Below are positions 10,127 to 21,628 of a stretch of DNA of 64,000 nucleotides, one piece after another. Source of the DNA: Xiphophorus maculatus. Taxonomy: Eukaryota; Chordata; Actinopteri; Cyprinodontiformes; Poeciliidae. The notes below the pieces were generated by a model. It was not told where the DNA came from, ran no database searches, and was given only the letters and a program-made list of their open reading frames with translations. The position numbers and the translations under genes were made by a program. The DNA is taken from NCBI RefSeq assembly GCF_002775205.1, contig NC_036458.1, positions 3,006,560 through 3,070,559 on the forward strand, given 5' to 3'. Position 1 is the stretch's first letter. Each line of letters begins with the position of its first letter.

Positions 10127-13060
10127 TTTATTCAAAGTTGACATTTGGTAAACAGGTTACAGTGGGATAAACTGGATAAGATATGATTAAAGAAAGCAGC
10201 CTTTAGTGGTTAAACGTGGTTAAATAAAACCAGATGGTGCTGGTACTGGTTTAACTGGACCAACAAAAGCAGCCGGTCTCAGTTGTCGCAGAGCTCCAAC
10301 TTCAGAATCGGCTTGAAGCTGTCGGACATGCTGGCCCTGATGGTCACTTCACCCTCTTTGTGGGTCAAACTGGGCCCTTTGGCTTTTCCTCGAACGAAAC
10401 GGTGCTGGACGCCGTAGTACATTTCATTGTAGAGGTCATCATTGCACTGCTTGTCTTTGCTGAAGATTCCCACAGCGTACCAGTTGTAGAAGATGTTGAA
10501 GTCATAGGGAACTGCAAACATGACGGCCAGCCGGCCTTTGCACTCCTTGCTGGACTCGTGGACAATGTCGTATGTAAAGATGCCTGATGAGCCACTCGCT
10601 GTGTAGACTTTCTTGATGAAGAGAGCGCTGCCGGATTCTGTTGGACGGAGAGTTGGAGGCAGAGGGGATTCACAGTTTCCCTTAAAGACATAAACCCTGG
10701 ACAGAAAACAGAAAGAGATTTAATTTCAGTGCTACTGAAGGTGCTGTTATTGCTCAGAGTCAGAATCTACTTGTGTAGAACATAGGAGAACATTTATGGT
10801 ATTTTTGTTAAGGTATCTGTTTTTACCAGAAGGGAAGAAGGTAGGATCATTCTGATCTAAACAGCCAGGAAATAACTCAGGATTCAGTGATATGTAGAAA
10901 GATCAATTGAGATGTATTTATACACAGTAACGTAACCATGTTTTTAAATGTTCCAGGTTTAATAAAAGCTCTAATAAGATTCCAGTGTAGAGCAAGCCAA
11001 AAAACCTATGCAGGTCTAAGAGTGGACTGGATTGGTTAAAACCTAAACATGCACTCACCAATATAATTACCTCTCTATAAAAGGTGTTGTAACCATCGAA
11101 GATCCAGGAGACTGTTGTGACTGTTGAACTAATAATAACCGCAGGCACTCATAAATCTCCTCATTGGGTTTATTTGGAAATATTCCTAATCCTATGTGAT
11201 GGTTTCACTTTTCCCATCGATTAAAATACAACTAGAACAAATTGTCTCCCAACGTGGGGCTTTACTGAGATCTTCTAATTGAGAATGCTGTTAGTTCTTT
11301 GTGAAAGCTCTCTGACTTGGTATTCCACCTCTGTGATGTTTGTCTTTACAAACCCTGTGTACAACTTCAACTGCCGTCTCTTTCAATTTTCAGTCTAGTT
11401 CTACATTTAGCAGAAAACACTGTCATCATATTTAGTTTTTGATGGTTGTCATCCCACCACAGACCCCCAGCCACCTCAACACCTCTAGTCAAGCATGGGC
11501 CCCAGGGGGATCAAAAAAAAGTCCCCAAAATCCTTGTCTCCACAAGGGGAAATATTGTTTTTGGGTTAGAGGTTAGGTTTAGGACTAAGGTGTGAATTGA
11601 GTTTTGGTTAGGGTTAAAAGTCAGGGTAGGGTTAAAGTTAGGCTGTAGAAAATAAATGGAAGTCAATGTAAAGTCCTCACAAGATACAAAAACATGACCG
11701 TGTGTGTTTTAAAACTCACAGTGGCTCACACAGCATCAAGCTGGAGCTCTTGTTCTGAATCTCCACAGTGCACTGACGCTGAGTTGGAAGAGGCATTTTC
11801 AGAACCTGTTCAGGGAAACAAAATGAAAATATTCAGGAACAATTGGACCCTGAATGGGATTTTGAATTGTAATCATGCAGGTTGACAGGGATAAAATGCT
11901 AAATCTTTGCTCATAGGACAGACAACTTCCTTCACTGTTTGTAACACATCGCCAATAAAGTAGTGAGCCTGAAGAGGCATTGTAGTCCATGTATTACATG
12001 TAGCTATTTTGATCGTAAAGATTCTGAAATCTTACAAAAAACAAATTTATCGAACTGACAAGTGAACACATTGATTTAAATTATCATTGTTGGTGCTAAT
12101 TCTACTTGTCATGATGCCTATCCCAACTGCACGTCACTGGAAATACCAGACTTACAAGTTTTGTCAAAACAATTTTACTACTTAAGCCAGTTTTTTTACA
12201 ATGTCATTGTATGAATTGATGTGAATCTTTCTGTGGAGACAATTCAGGAGTTTATCATGACTTTTTATCCAGATTTAGTTCAGAAAGATAAAAATGATTA
12301 TAACTACATGAACTAAATACATCATTCACTTTAATGAGATTAGCTGCCATCCTTACAATGACAGTTATTCAGTTTAAACAGTTTATGTGTATATCATCTA
12401 GAGGCATTTCACAATAAAATTAGAAAGTCAGTTCAATCATTCATCCATTCCAAATGATCCTAGTTATCAATCAATGAACCAAGTTCAGTTGGTTATTCAG
12501 ATTAGTTGAAAAGATTTTCATCTAAGAAAACTCAGCAAAATGCACAAGTCTTTGACTTGCAGCATTCCCCCTTCTGGATGAGCATGCAATGACAACCTGC
12601 AACATTTCACCAAAGTTAGCACATTTTTAAAATCATGTTTATACATTAATTTTGTGAAATGACCAAACCTGAAAAAGCCCAATAACTTTTGTTGTTATTA
12701 GAAGCAATAAAAGAGATCAGCAGTCCTTGCTAGCAATCATTCAGACTTCACTGGAAACAACTTCAGTTTTCTTCAGTCTCTCCAGAGTAACATAAACATC
12801 TTTTTAACCGTTCACAGTTCAAAAGATCAAGCAGAACCTCATTGGTAATCCCACTAGAAATATAGAAACAACTATAGAGAACAAAAATGCTGATATGTGG
12901 AGCTCTGAAGACAACCAAACCAGAACTGGAACCACTGAATACATCCAGAACCAACCAAAGATGGTCAGAAAAGTGTGAACAGACAAGACGTTTCAAGCAG
13001 AAGAGATACTCACAGCTCCTGACTTTCTGAGGAGAACCCGTCGTTTGCAAATCTGCTTGA
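10127..13060 (-). CDS. actinoporin-like protein, copy A
   Basis: Three exons on the minus strand. Exon 1, ending at 13,014 with GTGAGT, is non-coding. Exon 2 is 11,720-11,805 with the start ATG at 11,794-11,796. Exon 3 is 10,279-10,696 and ends in TGA. The CDS is 495 bp for 164 aa, with matching phase-2 junctions. The C-terminal half has the family hallmark, a VPYDF motif followed by an aromatic-rich stretch (YNWY) and a second tyrosine pair, which in sea-anemone actinoporins forms the phosphocholine-binding surface. Fish members form a small family of beta-sandwich, membrane-binding proteins; their role in fish is poorly known. The product begins close to the beta-sandwich, with no evident N-terminal amphipathic pore helix and no signal peptide. 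A minus-strand AATAAA is at 10,127-10,132. The start is placed in exon 2 because copy C has an ATG at the same codon and exon 1 offers none in frame. Confidence 0.85.
11480..11700. repeat. TTAGG-rich fish repeat next to an exon
   Basis: Holds GTCTCCACAAGGGGAAAT, then degenerate GGTTAGGGTTAAAG words, then AAAGTCCTCACAAGATACAAA and a short TG run. The order is that of a common dispersed fish repeat, not a telomere. It ends about 14 bp before the exon 2 donor of actinoporin-like copy A. Confidence 0.6.
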
Positions 13061-13079
13061 TAGAGAAACAGCTCAGAGT

Positions 13080-14160
13080 TTTCTACTGATGTAGATGAGA
13101 TTTAGGTTCAACCTCTGCAGAACCGGTCTTTCAATTAGCATCATTGGGAGTTTCTTGATTTTCTTTGTTGTTTGGCAGCTGGAATGTTTCCGATGTTTTC
13201 CTTTTAACAGTGACTCGTGTTTATTTTGGTTTGACAAAAAGCAAAAGTAAAATACACTTCACTCCCTGAGAAAGTATGAAACAAACCAAACCAGAAAGGT
13301 TTGAAACAGCAGAGGGACAACCGAGCACCACATCATGAATTTTTTAACTTATACTTATAGCTAAAAAATCTCACTTAGACACAAGCTTTCATGTCTGTAA
13401 GTGATAAGATTCAAGATTTGCCAAAACAAACTGTCGTCAGACGATTTCATCCAGCTTATCAGCTCGATAATGTGCCGCAGTCATTTAGCTGCTTCAGTTC
13501 TGTTTAGTTGATTGATGCAGTCTACAAAAAATTATTTCAATTCAATCAGACATACATTCCAACTGATCTTAGTTATTAAACAGTTTTTAAACCAAAGCAG
13601 TTTAAAAAAACTCCTAGGAAAACCCAGCATGTTACATTGAGTCATTTACTTGCAACATCTTTATGGATGAAAACATAATGACCACAGAAAATCGCTTTTA
13701 TTGTTTCATTTACTTTACAGCAATCCCTCATCTCGAGAGTTACATGCTTATTACATGCTTGGACTGGTTTTGTCTTGCAACTGTTTGGGTTGGAAAACCA
13801 CCTGAACAATCTGGAATTTGCTGAATACACAGGATTTCAACCAGACAATATTGTGGTCAACTGTGTCAAAAGCAGAAAGGAGATCTAGAAAAACCAGGAC
13901 ACAAGTAAATCACTGCAGCCAAGAGAATCATCATTGTTACTTTCACAAGTGCCATTTCAGTCCTATGATGCTCTCTAAAACTCTTCAAAATTTTATTACT
14001 ATTTATGCTCACATTCTTGGTTACCAACTATTTTCTCGAGTATTTTACATAGGAAAGGAAAAATCTATAAACATCTGTGACTTATTAAGAGAAGTAAAGA
14101 TTTAATCGTAGTTACATCATCTGTGGTTCTTGTCCATATACTTAAGATAATTATAAATTA
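13080..14160. other. no gene recognised
   Basis: Intergenic sequence upstream of actinoporin-like copy A. Only scattered ORFs without family signatures are present. Confidence 0.5.
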
Positions 14161-14168
14161 TAAATAAT

Positions 14169-14391
14169 TAGTACACTTGAAATAAGACAGACCTAGCAAA
14201 CAAGTAACTTTCCAGCAAGATATAGCAGTTTGTTTTAAGTCTATAATTCATTAATATTGGTGAAAAAGTTATAACTTATAACAGGGGAAAATATTGATAT
14301 TTTTCAATATTAATGAATTATTGACTTAAACTGCTATATCTTGCTGGGAAGTTATTTGTTTGCTAGGTCTGTCTTATTTCAAGTGTACTAA
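14169..14391. mobile_element. fold-back MITE with long imperfect inverted arms
   Basis: The left part begins TTAGTACACTTGAAATAAGA and includes CCTAGCAAACAAGTAACTT. The right part is its near-complete reverse complement ending TCTTATTTCAAGTGTACTAA. The arms are about 95 bp around a short centre. Related fragments (TCTTATTTCAAG, CTTGGTAAGATTTTTGTG, TTTTTGCAGTG) occur at 16,800-16,990, 17,575-17,715, 27,520-27,635 and 37,440-37,575. Confidence 0.75.
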
Positions 14392-14399
14392 GAAATTAG

Positions 14400-15880
14400 T
14401 ACTAAACTAAAATATTACTTGGTAAAATTGGTATTTTTGTGATGTTTATTGAAGGTTTCTTTCATCCAAATTCTTCTTCAGTTCTGCATGATTGGATGAA
14501 CAGAACCAAAAGTTCCTGTCAAGACTTGCCAACAATCACACCATTTAAACCATGAGGACATCTGAGTCACAGGCCCTTCTCTTCATTTAGATGATCGTTA
14601 ATTAACGATCCAAACATTTCTTTTAACAATGCCATGGCAACTGTTTGGTCAAATTTGACCCAGAACAATGTCCAACTTTGAGAATTAACTTTGGGTTCAA
14701 GTTCTTATCAATTTCTTCCCCTCCATCCATCTCAATTTATACACTGTATTATGATTTTTTTTTTCCAAATAAAAGTCAATCATTTGTTCTTTCCAATTAA
14801 TCCCGTTTATCAATGCATCAAGTTCAGTTTACTTTTTAAATTAGTTATAAAGTTTCAGAAGAGCATTGAGTCATTTACTTGAACCAGCTCTACACGCAGC
14901 ATGTCGTTTTACAAAGTCAATTATCATCCTTAGTGATAATTATGAATTAGAAAAGGTAATTACTTTGCAAATGCTCAAATTAAAATGTCAACACAGTTTT
15001 GATCTAAATCAACAGATGAATGTAAAATTGGGGATTGTTTTTTTTTTTTGCAGTATTGTCCCAACTAAATCTGCAGATTTAGCTAAAATCAATAATATTC
15101 CTGCACATCAAACTGGATAAACATAAGATTTTGTTATTTTGGGGAACATAAATAAAAAAAAGAAAATAACAAAATAGAAACGTGAATGTGTGGAGTGTGT
15201 CTCCGCCTGCTGGTCAGGTTAGCTCATTGCACCGGAACTCAGCGACTCATTCAAGAAGATTTTTTAAAAGAACCAGAGGTCCTGACATCCAGGTTTCCCC
15301 AGATTTCCTTAAAATCTCATCTCGAGGTGTTAAATTTATCCTACAATCTGCTGCTACGCATGCGCAGACTGACAAACCTCACATCGAGACGCTGCGTAAC
15401 TTTACGGTTACTCTTTTATGACAGTCTTTTCTAAAGTTATTTTATTTTTCTTGTCTTTAGGTTTGATGTTTGTAAATTCACTCTGACGTCAGTAATATCG
15501 TCGTTGTTCCGCATATTGTAAACAAGAAAGGACTTTCACCGATGCAGTGTGAAGACTGCGTATATAAATATAAAACTATATAAATGAGCTTCAATTAAAA
15601 CATTATGATCACAATCAGTTGTTAATTACGGATAAACTCAAATCTTGAATGAAATATTCTTTGTGATCATATGATATGGAGGTTGTTTTTTTTGTCTGTA
15701 GCTTTAGTAAAAATGATCAATGATTGTTACCCTGATTTATTATGAAGATTTTATTAAAGATATTCTGATCCTGGGTCTATTGCGTCATTATTTGCAGCTG
15801 CTTCATGTTTTATTTTCAGATGAAGTCACGTCGTTGCGTCACTTTTCCTCCACAATCAGAAAGTTGAGTTGATGTGTTTG
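14400..15880. other. no gene recognised
   Basis: Sequence upstream of the interferon gene. It contains an NRF1-like palindrome (TACGCATGCGCAG near 15,356) and an 82-codon plus-strand ORF (15,186-15,434) whose peptide is leucine-rich but not convincingly a gene. Confidence 0.4.
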
Positions 15881-15881
15881 T

Positions 15882-15891
15882 GAAACCGAAA
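15882..15891 (+). promoter_or_regulatory. ISRE-like site, distal
   Basis: GAAACCGAAA fits the interferon-stimulated response element core GAAANNGAAA exactly. It lies about 600 bp upstream of the interferon start codon, so it may bind IRF proteins. Confidence 0.5.
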
Positions 15892-16234
15892 ACAGTGATG
15901 TAATCACGTTCACTAAGAGGGCACTTCAAAATAAAAGCCTTTCACTTTGATTGAAATAAAATACTGAAAGTTCGGATCGGTCCCAAAGTCCAGATCAACC
16001 TGGATCAATCCCGTCTTTAGTTTGCATGTCGATCTTTCAAATGTTTCGCATTTTTTGTTTGTTTGTTTTGTTTTTGTGACTTTGTTTACAAACCATTGTT
16101 TTCACGTGTGGTGAGGTAAGGAAAGCGCGTGGCAAAGAGGAACGTCCCACGGTATTCCCAACCTGGAACTGACACAAGCAGTCCAATCACACCCGATTAT
16201 TGGTTATTGATCGGAGGAAATGACCCCTGGAGAT

Positions 16235-16276
16235 GATCCAGCTGGGATCTGTCACCGATCAGATCCCAGCTGGATC
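16235..16276. repeat. perfect inverted repeat in the interferon upstream region, 17-bp arms, 8-nt loop
   Basis: GATCCAGCTGGGATCTG (16,235-16,251), loop TCACCGAT, then the exact reverse complement (16,260-16,276). It sits about 120 bp upstream of the proximal ISRE. Confidence 0.9.
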
Positions 16277-16393
16277 TGATAAGTTCAAACTTTATAAAGT
16301 AATAAAGTTTGAAATCGTCTCCCTCGCAGTTTTTCATATTCCAGCACAGGGCGATGTGAAGACAGGAAGAATAAGAGGAAAGTGAGATTTTCA

Positions 16394-16450
16394 TTTCACT
16401 TTTCATTTAGCTTTCGGTCTGCAGGAATAAAATGATCGTCTTCAGTCAGA
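16394..16450 (+). promoter_or_regulatory. proximal interferon promoter with ISRE
   Basis: TTTCACTTTTC at 16,394-16,404 is the reverse complement of GAAAAGTGAAA, an IRF/ISRE site, and GGAAAGTGAGA lies just before it. A TATA-like AATAAAA at about 16,426 and a TCAGTC initiator-like word near 16,443 would place the start of transcription 40-50 bp before the ATG. A better TATA box (TATAAA at 16,293) lies upstream of the ISRE and is less well placed. Confidence 0.55.
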
Positions 16451-16490
16451 CCAACACAATATCAGCACAACTCGGCTCATCCTCCGCATC

Positions 16491-19400
16491 ATGGCTCTCA
16501 TCATGTTCAGGGGTACGGCACCCATCCTCTTCTTCTGCAGCGTCCTGACCTTTGCACACTGCTGTGATTGGCTCAGCCACTACAACGACCTGAGGAACAG
16601 CACTCTGGTTCTGATCGATTCCCTGGTGAGTACCGGGTCCAAAAGGACCTTTCAGAGCGGATGACAGGATTACCAGCGGTGGTTTGGACATGAATGAAAT
16701 TCATTCAGGGAATCTAAAAGCATTTTTTTTCTTTTATATTTTAGATTTGTCCAGACTTTTTGTCACATGTCAGCTCAAAATTATATATTTTTTAAAACTA
16801 CAATGCAGAAATGCAAAATCTTACCAAGTATTTTTGGTCCAGTTTTAGGTGCAAATGTCTTGCAGTAATTGAAATAAGACAAAAATAAATTAACTTTTCG
16901 GCTTGTTTTAAGCCAATAATTGAAAAAGTAGTTGTTCCATTTATAATTAGTGATAGGTATTTTGTTTTACCTAAATACAAAGAAAGAACCACAGACAACA
17001 TTTAGGAGTTTTCAACCAAGTTTCTGCAGGAGAAAACAGAAACCATTTCTCCAAAGTGTTCACCGTGAGTTCTGACTCCCTGCAGCAGAGCCTGTCTTTT
17101 TATTAAACAGGAGAAAGAAGGGAGTCCAGAGTGAAATGTGGGAGAGTGATAAATCAAAGAATGGCTTTTCTAAAACAAGGAAGAACTCATTAACTAACAC
17201 ACCGGCCCTTTAAGGAGGATTCCTAGTTAGAAAGCAGCTGCAGCTTCAAGGTTTAGAGAAAAAGCAAAGTTTGTCTTTCACACAGTTTAACAGATTCTTC
17301 CTCCCTGCTGTGAAAACTAAACCTTTAAATGAAACACAAACTAGTAACTACTTATGTAAGAATGATAATAAAACATAATTATTCTAACAATTAGCACTTT
17401 TTCATCAATATTAAGCAGAAATTAGATCTTTATTTATCTCAAACAAGTAACATGTCAGAGAAAAAATAAGAAAACTCCAATATTAAAAATAATGATCTTA
17501 AAAAACAAAACTTTCATTTTGAAAAGGAGTAGAAAGAAAACAATCTTATTAAATCTTAACCACAATTGTCTCATCCAAATATGTCCCAAATTCTGTTGAC
17601 TTTAAACAAGCTCCTACTTTTGCTGATAAGTTACTTGTAAGTTAATTTTGTCTTATTTCAAGTTTACTAAAGTATTTGTTCCTGAAAGTAAGCCAAATAC
17701 ACTTTGTAAGATTTTGGTTTTTTTACCAACTCGATGATAAAGTAAGCAAGAACTATTTTAGTTAAACTTTGTTTTATTGGAACGGGATCATCGATCCAAA
17801 ACTTCAAATGATTTTTTCCAGTTTGCTTATTTTTCTGGGCTCCAGTGAAGAAAGCTGAAAAAATATTTGATCTAATCTTAGTTATAAAAACAGAGTCTAG
17901 ATCAGTGTTAATTAGAACATTTGCAATTGAAAGCAGATTTTGTGTAGAAAAGTTGAACACTTTGTGTGGCAAGTAGATTTTAATTGAAAAGTTCTAGTTC
18001 TGTCTTAATTAATTTGATTTATGCTTGAATTATGATCCCCACTTTGAATGTCTTAAAGGGATTCCTAGTGGATGAAGTCACGCTTGATGCTCAAAGTTTC
18101 CATTTAAACCAGTTAAACCAGTTGAGCAACTGTGGTTTCCAAAGTGTGACGCTGAGAAATTCAAGGTTGTGTCATTATTTTCCAGGGAGGTCAGATCTCC
18201 ACCACGACCACGACTCGTCTGCCATTCCGAGGCAGACTGTACAAGAAGATGTATGGGAGAGAGGTAATCAATCGATCAATCGATCGATCCGTCAATGTAA
18301 TCAGTTCTGTCGGCCAATCAGAGAGCTGCAGCTCACACCTGTCTTTGTGTTTCCAGGAGAACTCCCAGCTGCGCTTCATCAGAGACAGTCTGGAGCAGAT
18401 TTACAATCTGTATCGCCATGGCGACATGTCGGCGGCCGGCTGGGACGACGGGAAGACAACCAACTTCCTGGAGAGCATCAACAGGCAGATCGTGGAGCTC
18501 CATGAGTGTGTGAGTGCTCTGCAGCTGGAACTGCGCCGCAAGGCTAACATCAGGAAATGACACTGAAAAAACAGAATGGAGATCCAACTTTCATAAAATT
18601 TAAAAAAAAATGTTAACTTACTCCACCACACATATGCACAAGGTACAGCAAACTAGTTACTGCTGACAGATGAGAAATGTTTTATTGTCCAGCTCTTGGC
18701 TGCCCCAAAACTCTACTTTAGTGCCCCAAGAGCTGGACAATGAATGTCTGAAGATTCACAGCTTTTCCACCTTTTTATATTTAAAGGCGGCCATTTTGGA
18801 AATGTCCTTCTTCATTCATTTCCTATTGAACTTGTGTGATGAGGCGACAGTCGCTTGTCGGCTAAATTTCTGCTTTTAGGTCAAAATATGTTGTTCAGAT
18901 AAAAAGTCATTTTCAGAACATTCGCCTGCATTAACGCGTTATGCATGTGATTGACAGCCCTAGTTAACTTGTTATGTGTAATTGAGTTATGTTTGTCAAA
19001 CTTCATTTATTTACTTTTGCTTAAACTGAATGAACTCAGTTTGATTACTTGTTACAAATTAATTAATTTTTTTTAGTTGGATCACCTGTTTTGTTTTTTC
19101 AGTGTAGAATCAGATGATAGTTCAGTTTTCTGTCAGACTCAACCTGCTCTGGTGTTTTCCAGGTGAAGTCAACTCACAACGAGACAACAAGCCAACATTA
19201 TGAGGTTTACAAGAAGAAACTGAAGCGCTACTACCAAAACCTGAAAAATTACACTCTGGTCGACCTTGTGAGTACAAATACTTCATCTCTGAAGTACAAA
19301 TACTTCAGAGATGTTCAAACCTGCTGAACTTTCCCACATTTTCTCACATTACAGCCACTAAACTCCTGGTTTAAAATGTTTAAAAACAAAAATCTGAAAA

Positions 19401-20399
19401 GAGCCAATCTGTAGACCTACCAAAACATGGACGTCTAGACCAGAGGGGTCCAAAGTGTGGCCCGGGGGCCATTTGTGGCCCTTGAAATTATTTTTTTTGG
19501 CCTTGGCCTGGCCATAAGAATGGAAATGGAAAACAATCAATGACCCAAAAATTTTTTAAATGGTCTGTTTTTCTTTTAATAAGCCCTTCTTTACATTTGA
19601 TACACAGATTTCATAAAATGTTTGATTATTTTTCAGCAAACTAAAAAATAAAATCACAAATTTTGGCATTTTGCAATTTTTGGGGCCAAAATTGAGACAC
19701 CACTGACTTAGAATAACAGAAGAATTCTAATTAGAAAAGCAGCTGGCAGTAAAGTTATGCACAGAACTGTTAGCTACTGACACATGGTGGTGGCAGCATC
19801 ATGCTGTGGGGATTTTAACCCGTTGGAGGTTCAGCTTACACCAGGACAAACACCCTAAGCATCCAACCGGAGGTATTATAGGTTTGTTTAGTTCAAATGA
19901 GATTCATTTTAGAATGGCCTAGTCAAAGTCCAGATCAATAGAGCACAAAATGCATCTTCACTGATGATGAAAAAAAAAATCTGTCTGTAGATGTTAAAAC
20001 CTGGAAAAGATAAACCTCACAGCAACTTCAGGCAAACACAAATGCATGCCACACTTTTCAGATTTCTAGCCATTATTTAAAAAAATAATAATTAAAAATT
20101 AAAAACCTTCCACTTGACAACAATGAACTAATTGTCAGTCTGTTACACAAAATCCCCAACATCCACTGGAGTTTGTGGTTGTGTGTCATAAGGAAATGTG
20201 ACAAAATTCAACAAGTGGGAATATTTTTTTTTTAGTGTCTGACATTTCAGCTGAAGTAGTGACCGGTGTACTGACCCGGGTTCTGCTCTTGCAGGGCGGC
20301 AGAGACGGCTGGGAGATGCTCAGGAGGGCGACCGAACAGAACCTGATCCAACTGGAGCAGCTGGGGAACCGGATCAAAGCCAACAGGGGGCAGCATTGA
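16491..20399 (+). CDS. ifn: type I interferon, two-cysteine (group I) fish form
   Basis: Five exons: 16,491-16,625; 18,186-18,263; 18,357-18,509; 19,163-19,267; 20,295-20,399. All introns are phase 0 with GT-AG ends, and the five-exon layout is the fish type I interferon pattern. The product is 191 aa. A signal peptide of about 24 residues precedes CDWLSHYNDL. The mature form has two cysteines, C25 and C122, which would make one disulfide and place it in group I. Three N-glycosylation sequons (NST, NET, NYT) are present. Helix F carries WEMLRRA in the place of the conserved fish WE-x-x-R motif. It is a secreted cytokine expected to signal through the fish interferon receptors and JAK-STAT. 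It lies on the strand opposite to the surrounding actinoporin-like copies. The exon 3 frame continues past the donor for 16 codons. Confidence 0.93.
18555..19140. other. interferon intron 3, no feature beyond old repeats
   Basis: AT-rich. It contains a direct repeat of TTGTCCAGCTCTTGG-type words around 18,685-18,740 (inverted) and the end of a dispersed repeat (GACAGCCCTAGTTAAC) near 18,953. Confidence 0.4.
19284..19313. repeat. perfect inverted repeat, 13-bp arms, 4-nt loop
   Basis: CATCTCTGAAGTA, loop CAAA, TACTTCAGAGATG. It starts 16 bp after the interferon exon 4 donor. Confidence 0.9.
19439..19708. mobile_element. hAT-like MITE in interferon intron 4
   Basis: The left end CAGAGGGGTCCAAAGTGTGG and the right end, read in reverse complement, CAGTGGTGTCTCAATTTTGG form imperfect terminal inverted repeats. 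The interior has the CCATTTGTGGCCCTTG block of a common fish repeat. Confidence 0.65.
19740..20060 (+). mobile_element. decayed Tc1/mariner-type transposon fragment
   Basis: Carries CATGGTGGTGGCAGCATCAT, GACAAACACCCTAAGCAT and AATGGCCTAGTCAAAGTCCA, words from the transposase gene of Tc1-like elements that are very common in fish. The frame is broken. It is probably split from upstream sequence around 19,340 by the hAT-like MITE. Confidence 0.6.
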
Positions 20400-20489
20400 G
20401 CGATTTAGCATTTCTACCACTGAAACCAAGTCAATACGCCTCAACTAGCGTTTTATTGTTTGTTTTTTTGAGCTACTTGCTTATAATAA

Positions 20490-20567
20490 GCTATTACTTA
20501 TTTATATATTTATTATTTATATTCTATTTTTTATCTATTTATTTTGTTATTTTTATATGAAAATAAA
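20490..20567 (+). promoter_or_regulatory. interferon 3' UTR: AU-rich elements and poly(A) signal
   Basis: Several overlapping ATTTA pentamers between 20,495 and 20,545 are typical mRNA-instability elements of cytokine transcripts. AATAAA at 20,562-20,567 is the likely poly(A) signal, 163 bp after the stop codon. Confidence 0.75.
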
Positions 20568-20939
20568 TTATGAAACATCTTATTTGTTGAATGGTTTTGT
20601 GTTGTTTTTTTTTGGAGGGGGGGTTAAAAACAAAACCCAAAAAGCTGAGATAAGCAGAAAAGATATGAAAATTAGTGTAGTAAATTATTGAGTTTATTGA
20701 GCTGAAATCATGTCAAATATGGGACTGAAGTGAAACAGCCACATATTCGAATTTGTTTTCTTTTGACTGAAAACGTATCATTACCAGGTTCTCAAATTTA
20801 TTCATTTTTTCCTCCAGAGAACAAAAAAATCATGGACAAAACTAAACAGACCTCAAGAAAACCTGAAATTTAAAAGGAATATTCTAAATTTTAATCATGA
20901 TTTTTAATCATATATTGGTTGCGTCCTCAAACTGCCACC

Positions 20940-21593
20940 TACATCTCGCATTCTTATAATAGGGTGAGAATGTTATACAATGTGAGAGTGTAACAGAGAA
21001 ATAACACAGCAAGAAAACAGTGATAAAGTGTAACAGGTGTGAGAAATGAGAATATTACAGAGTGCTACAGTGTAAAAAACGGAACAAAGTGAAACTGAGT
21101 CTGAGTTTTCAGATGTAACATATTGACACTGTAAGCGTGCAAACTGCAACAAGTGTGAGACTGTTAGAGGCGTAACACAGTGAGATAGTGTGGCAGGTGT
21201 AGTAGTGAGAAATAGTGCAAGAGATTAAAACTGTGTAACAGGAGGAGCAGTGATATTGGTGTAAACGTGTAAGAGTGAGACGTACTGGTGTAAAACACCG
21301 AAACAATGAAAGAGTGATACAGGGTAAAAAGAGGAACAAAGTGAAAGAGTCGTACAGGTGCAGTGCAGTCGATTGAAACGATGTGAAAGAGTGAGACAGT
21401 CTAAAAGAGTGAGACATAGTGAGAGTGTGACAGAGTGTGGCAGAGTGTGACAGAGTGTGACAGAGTGTGACAGAGTGTGACAGAGTGTGGCAGAGTGTGA
21501 CAGAGTGTGACAGAGTGTGGCAGAGTGTGACAGAGTGTGGCAGAGTGTGACAGAGTGTGACAGAGTGTGGCAGAGTGTGGCAGAGTGTGACGG
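20940..21593. repeat. 10-bp minisatellite (CAGAGTGTGA/G)n with degenerate left flank
   Basis: From about 21,421 to 21,593 the 10-bp unit CAGAGTGTGA or CAGAGTGTGG repeats about 17 times. From 20,940 to 21,420 the same GTGAGA/GTGTAACAG theme is present but strongly diverged, so the array is old and its right end is recently homogenised. Confidence 0.9.
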
Positions 21594-21628
21594 CCCCACA
21601 GCTGTAAAACTGTCCCTCATTTTCATCA

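Noticed and set aside
11560-11640. Interstitial telomere repeat (TTAGGG-like words)
   Set aside because: The words are irregular and embedded in a known type of fish dispersed repeat (CCACAAGG / TCCTCACAAGA).
15186-15434. Leucine-rich-repeat gene fragment (LEVLNLSYNLLLRMRRLTNL)
   Set aside because: Only one repeat-like stretch, no neighbouring repeats or splice sites, and a second frame over the same bases is equally open.
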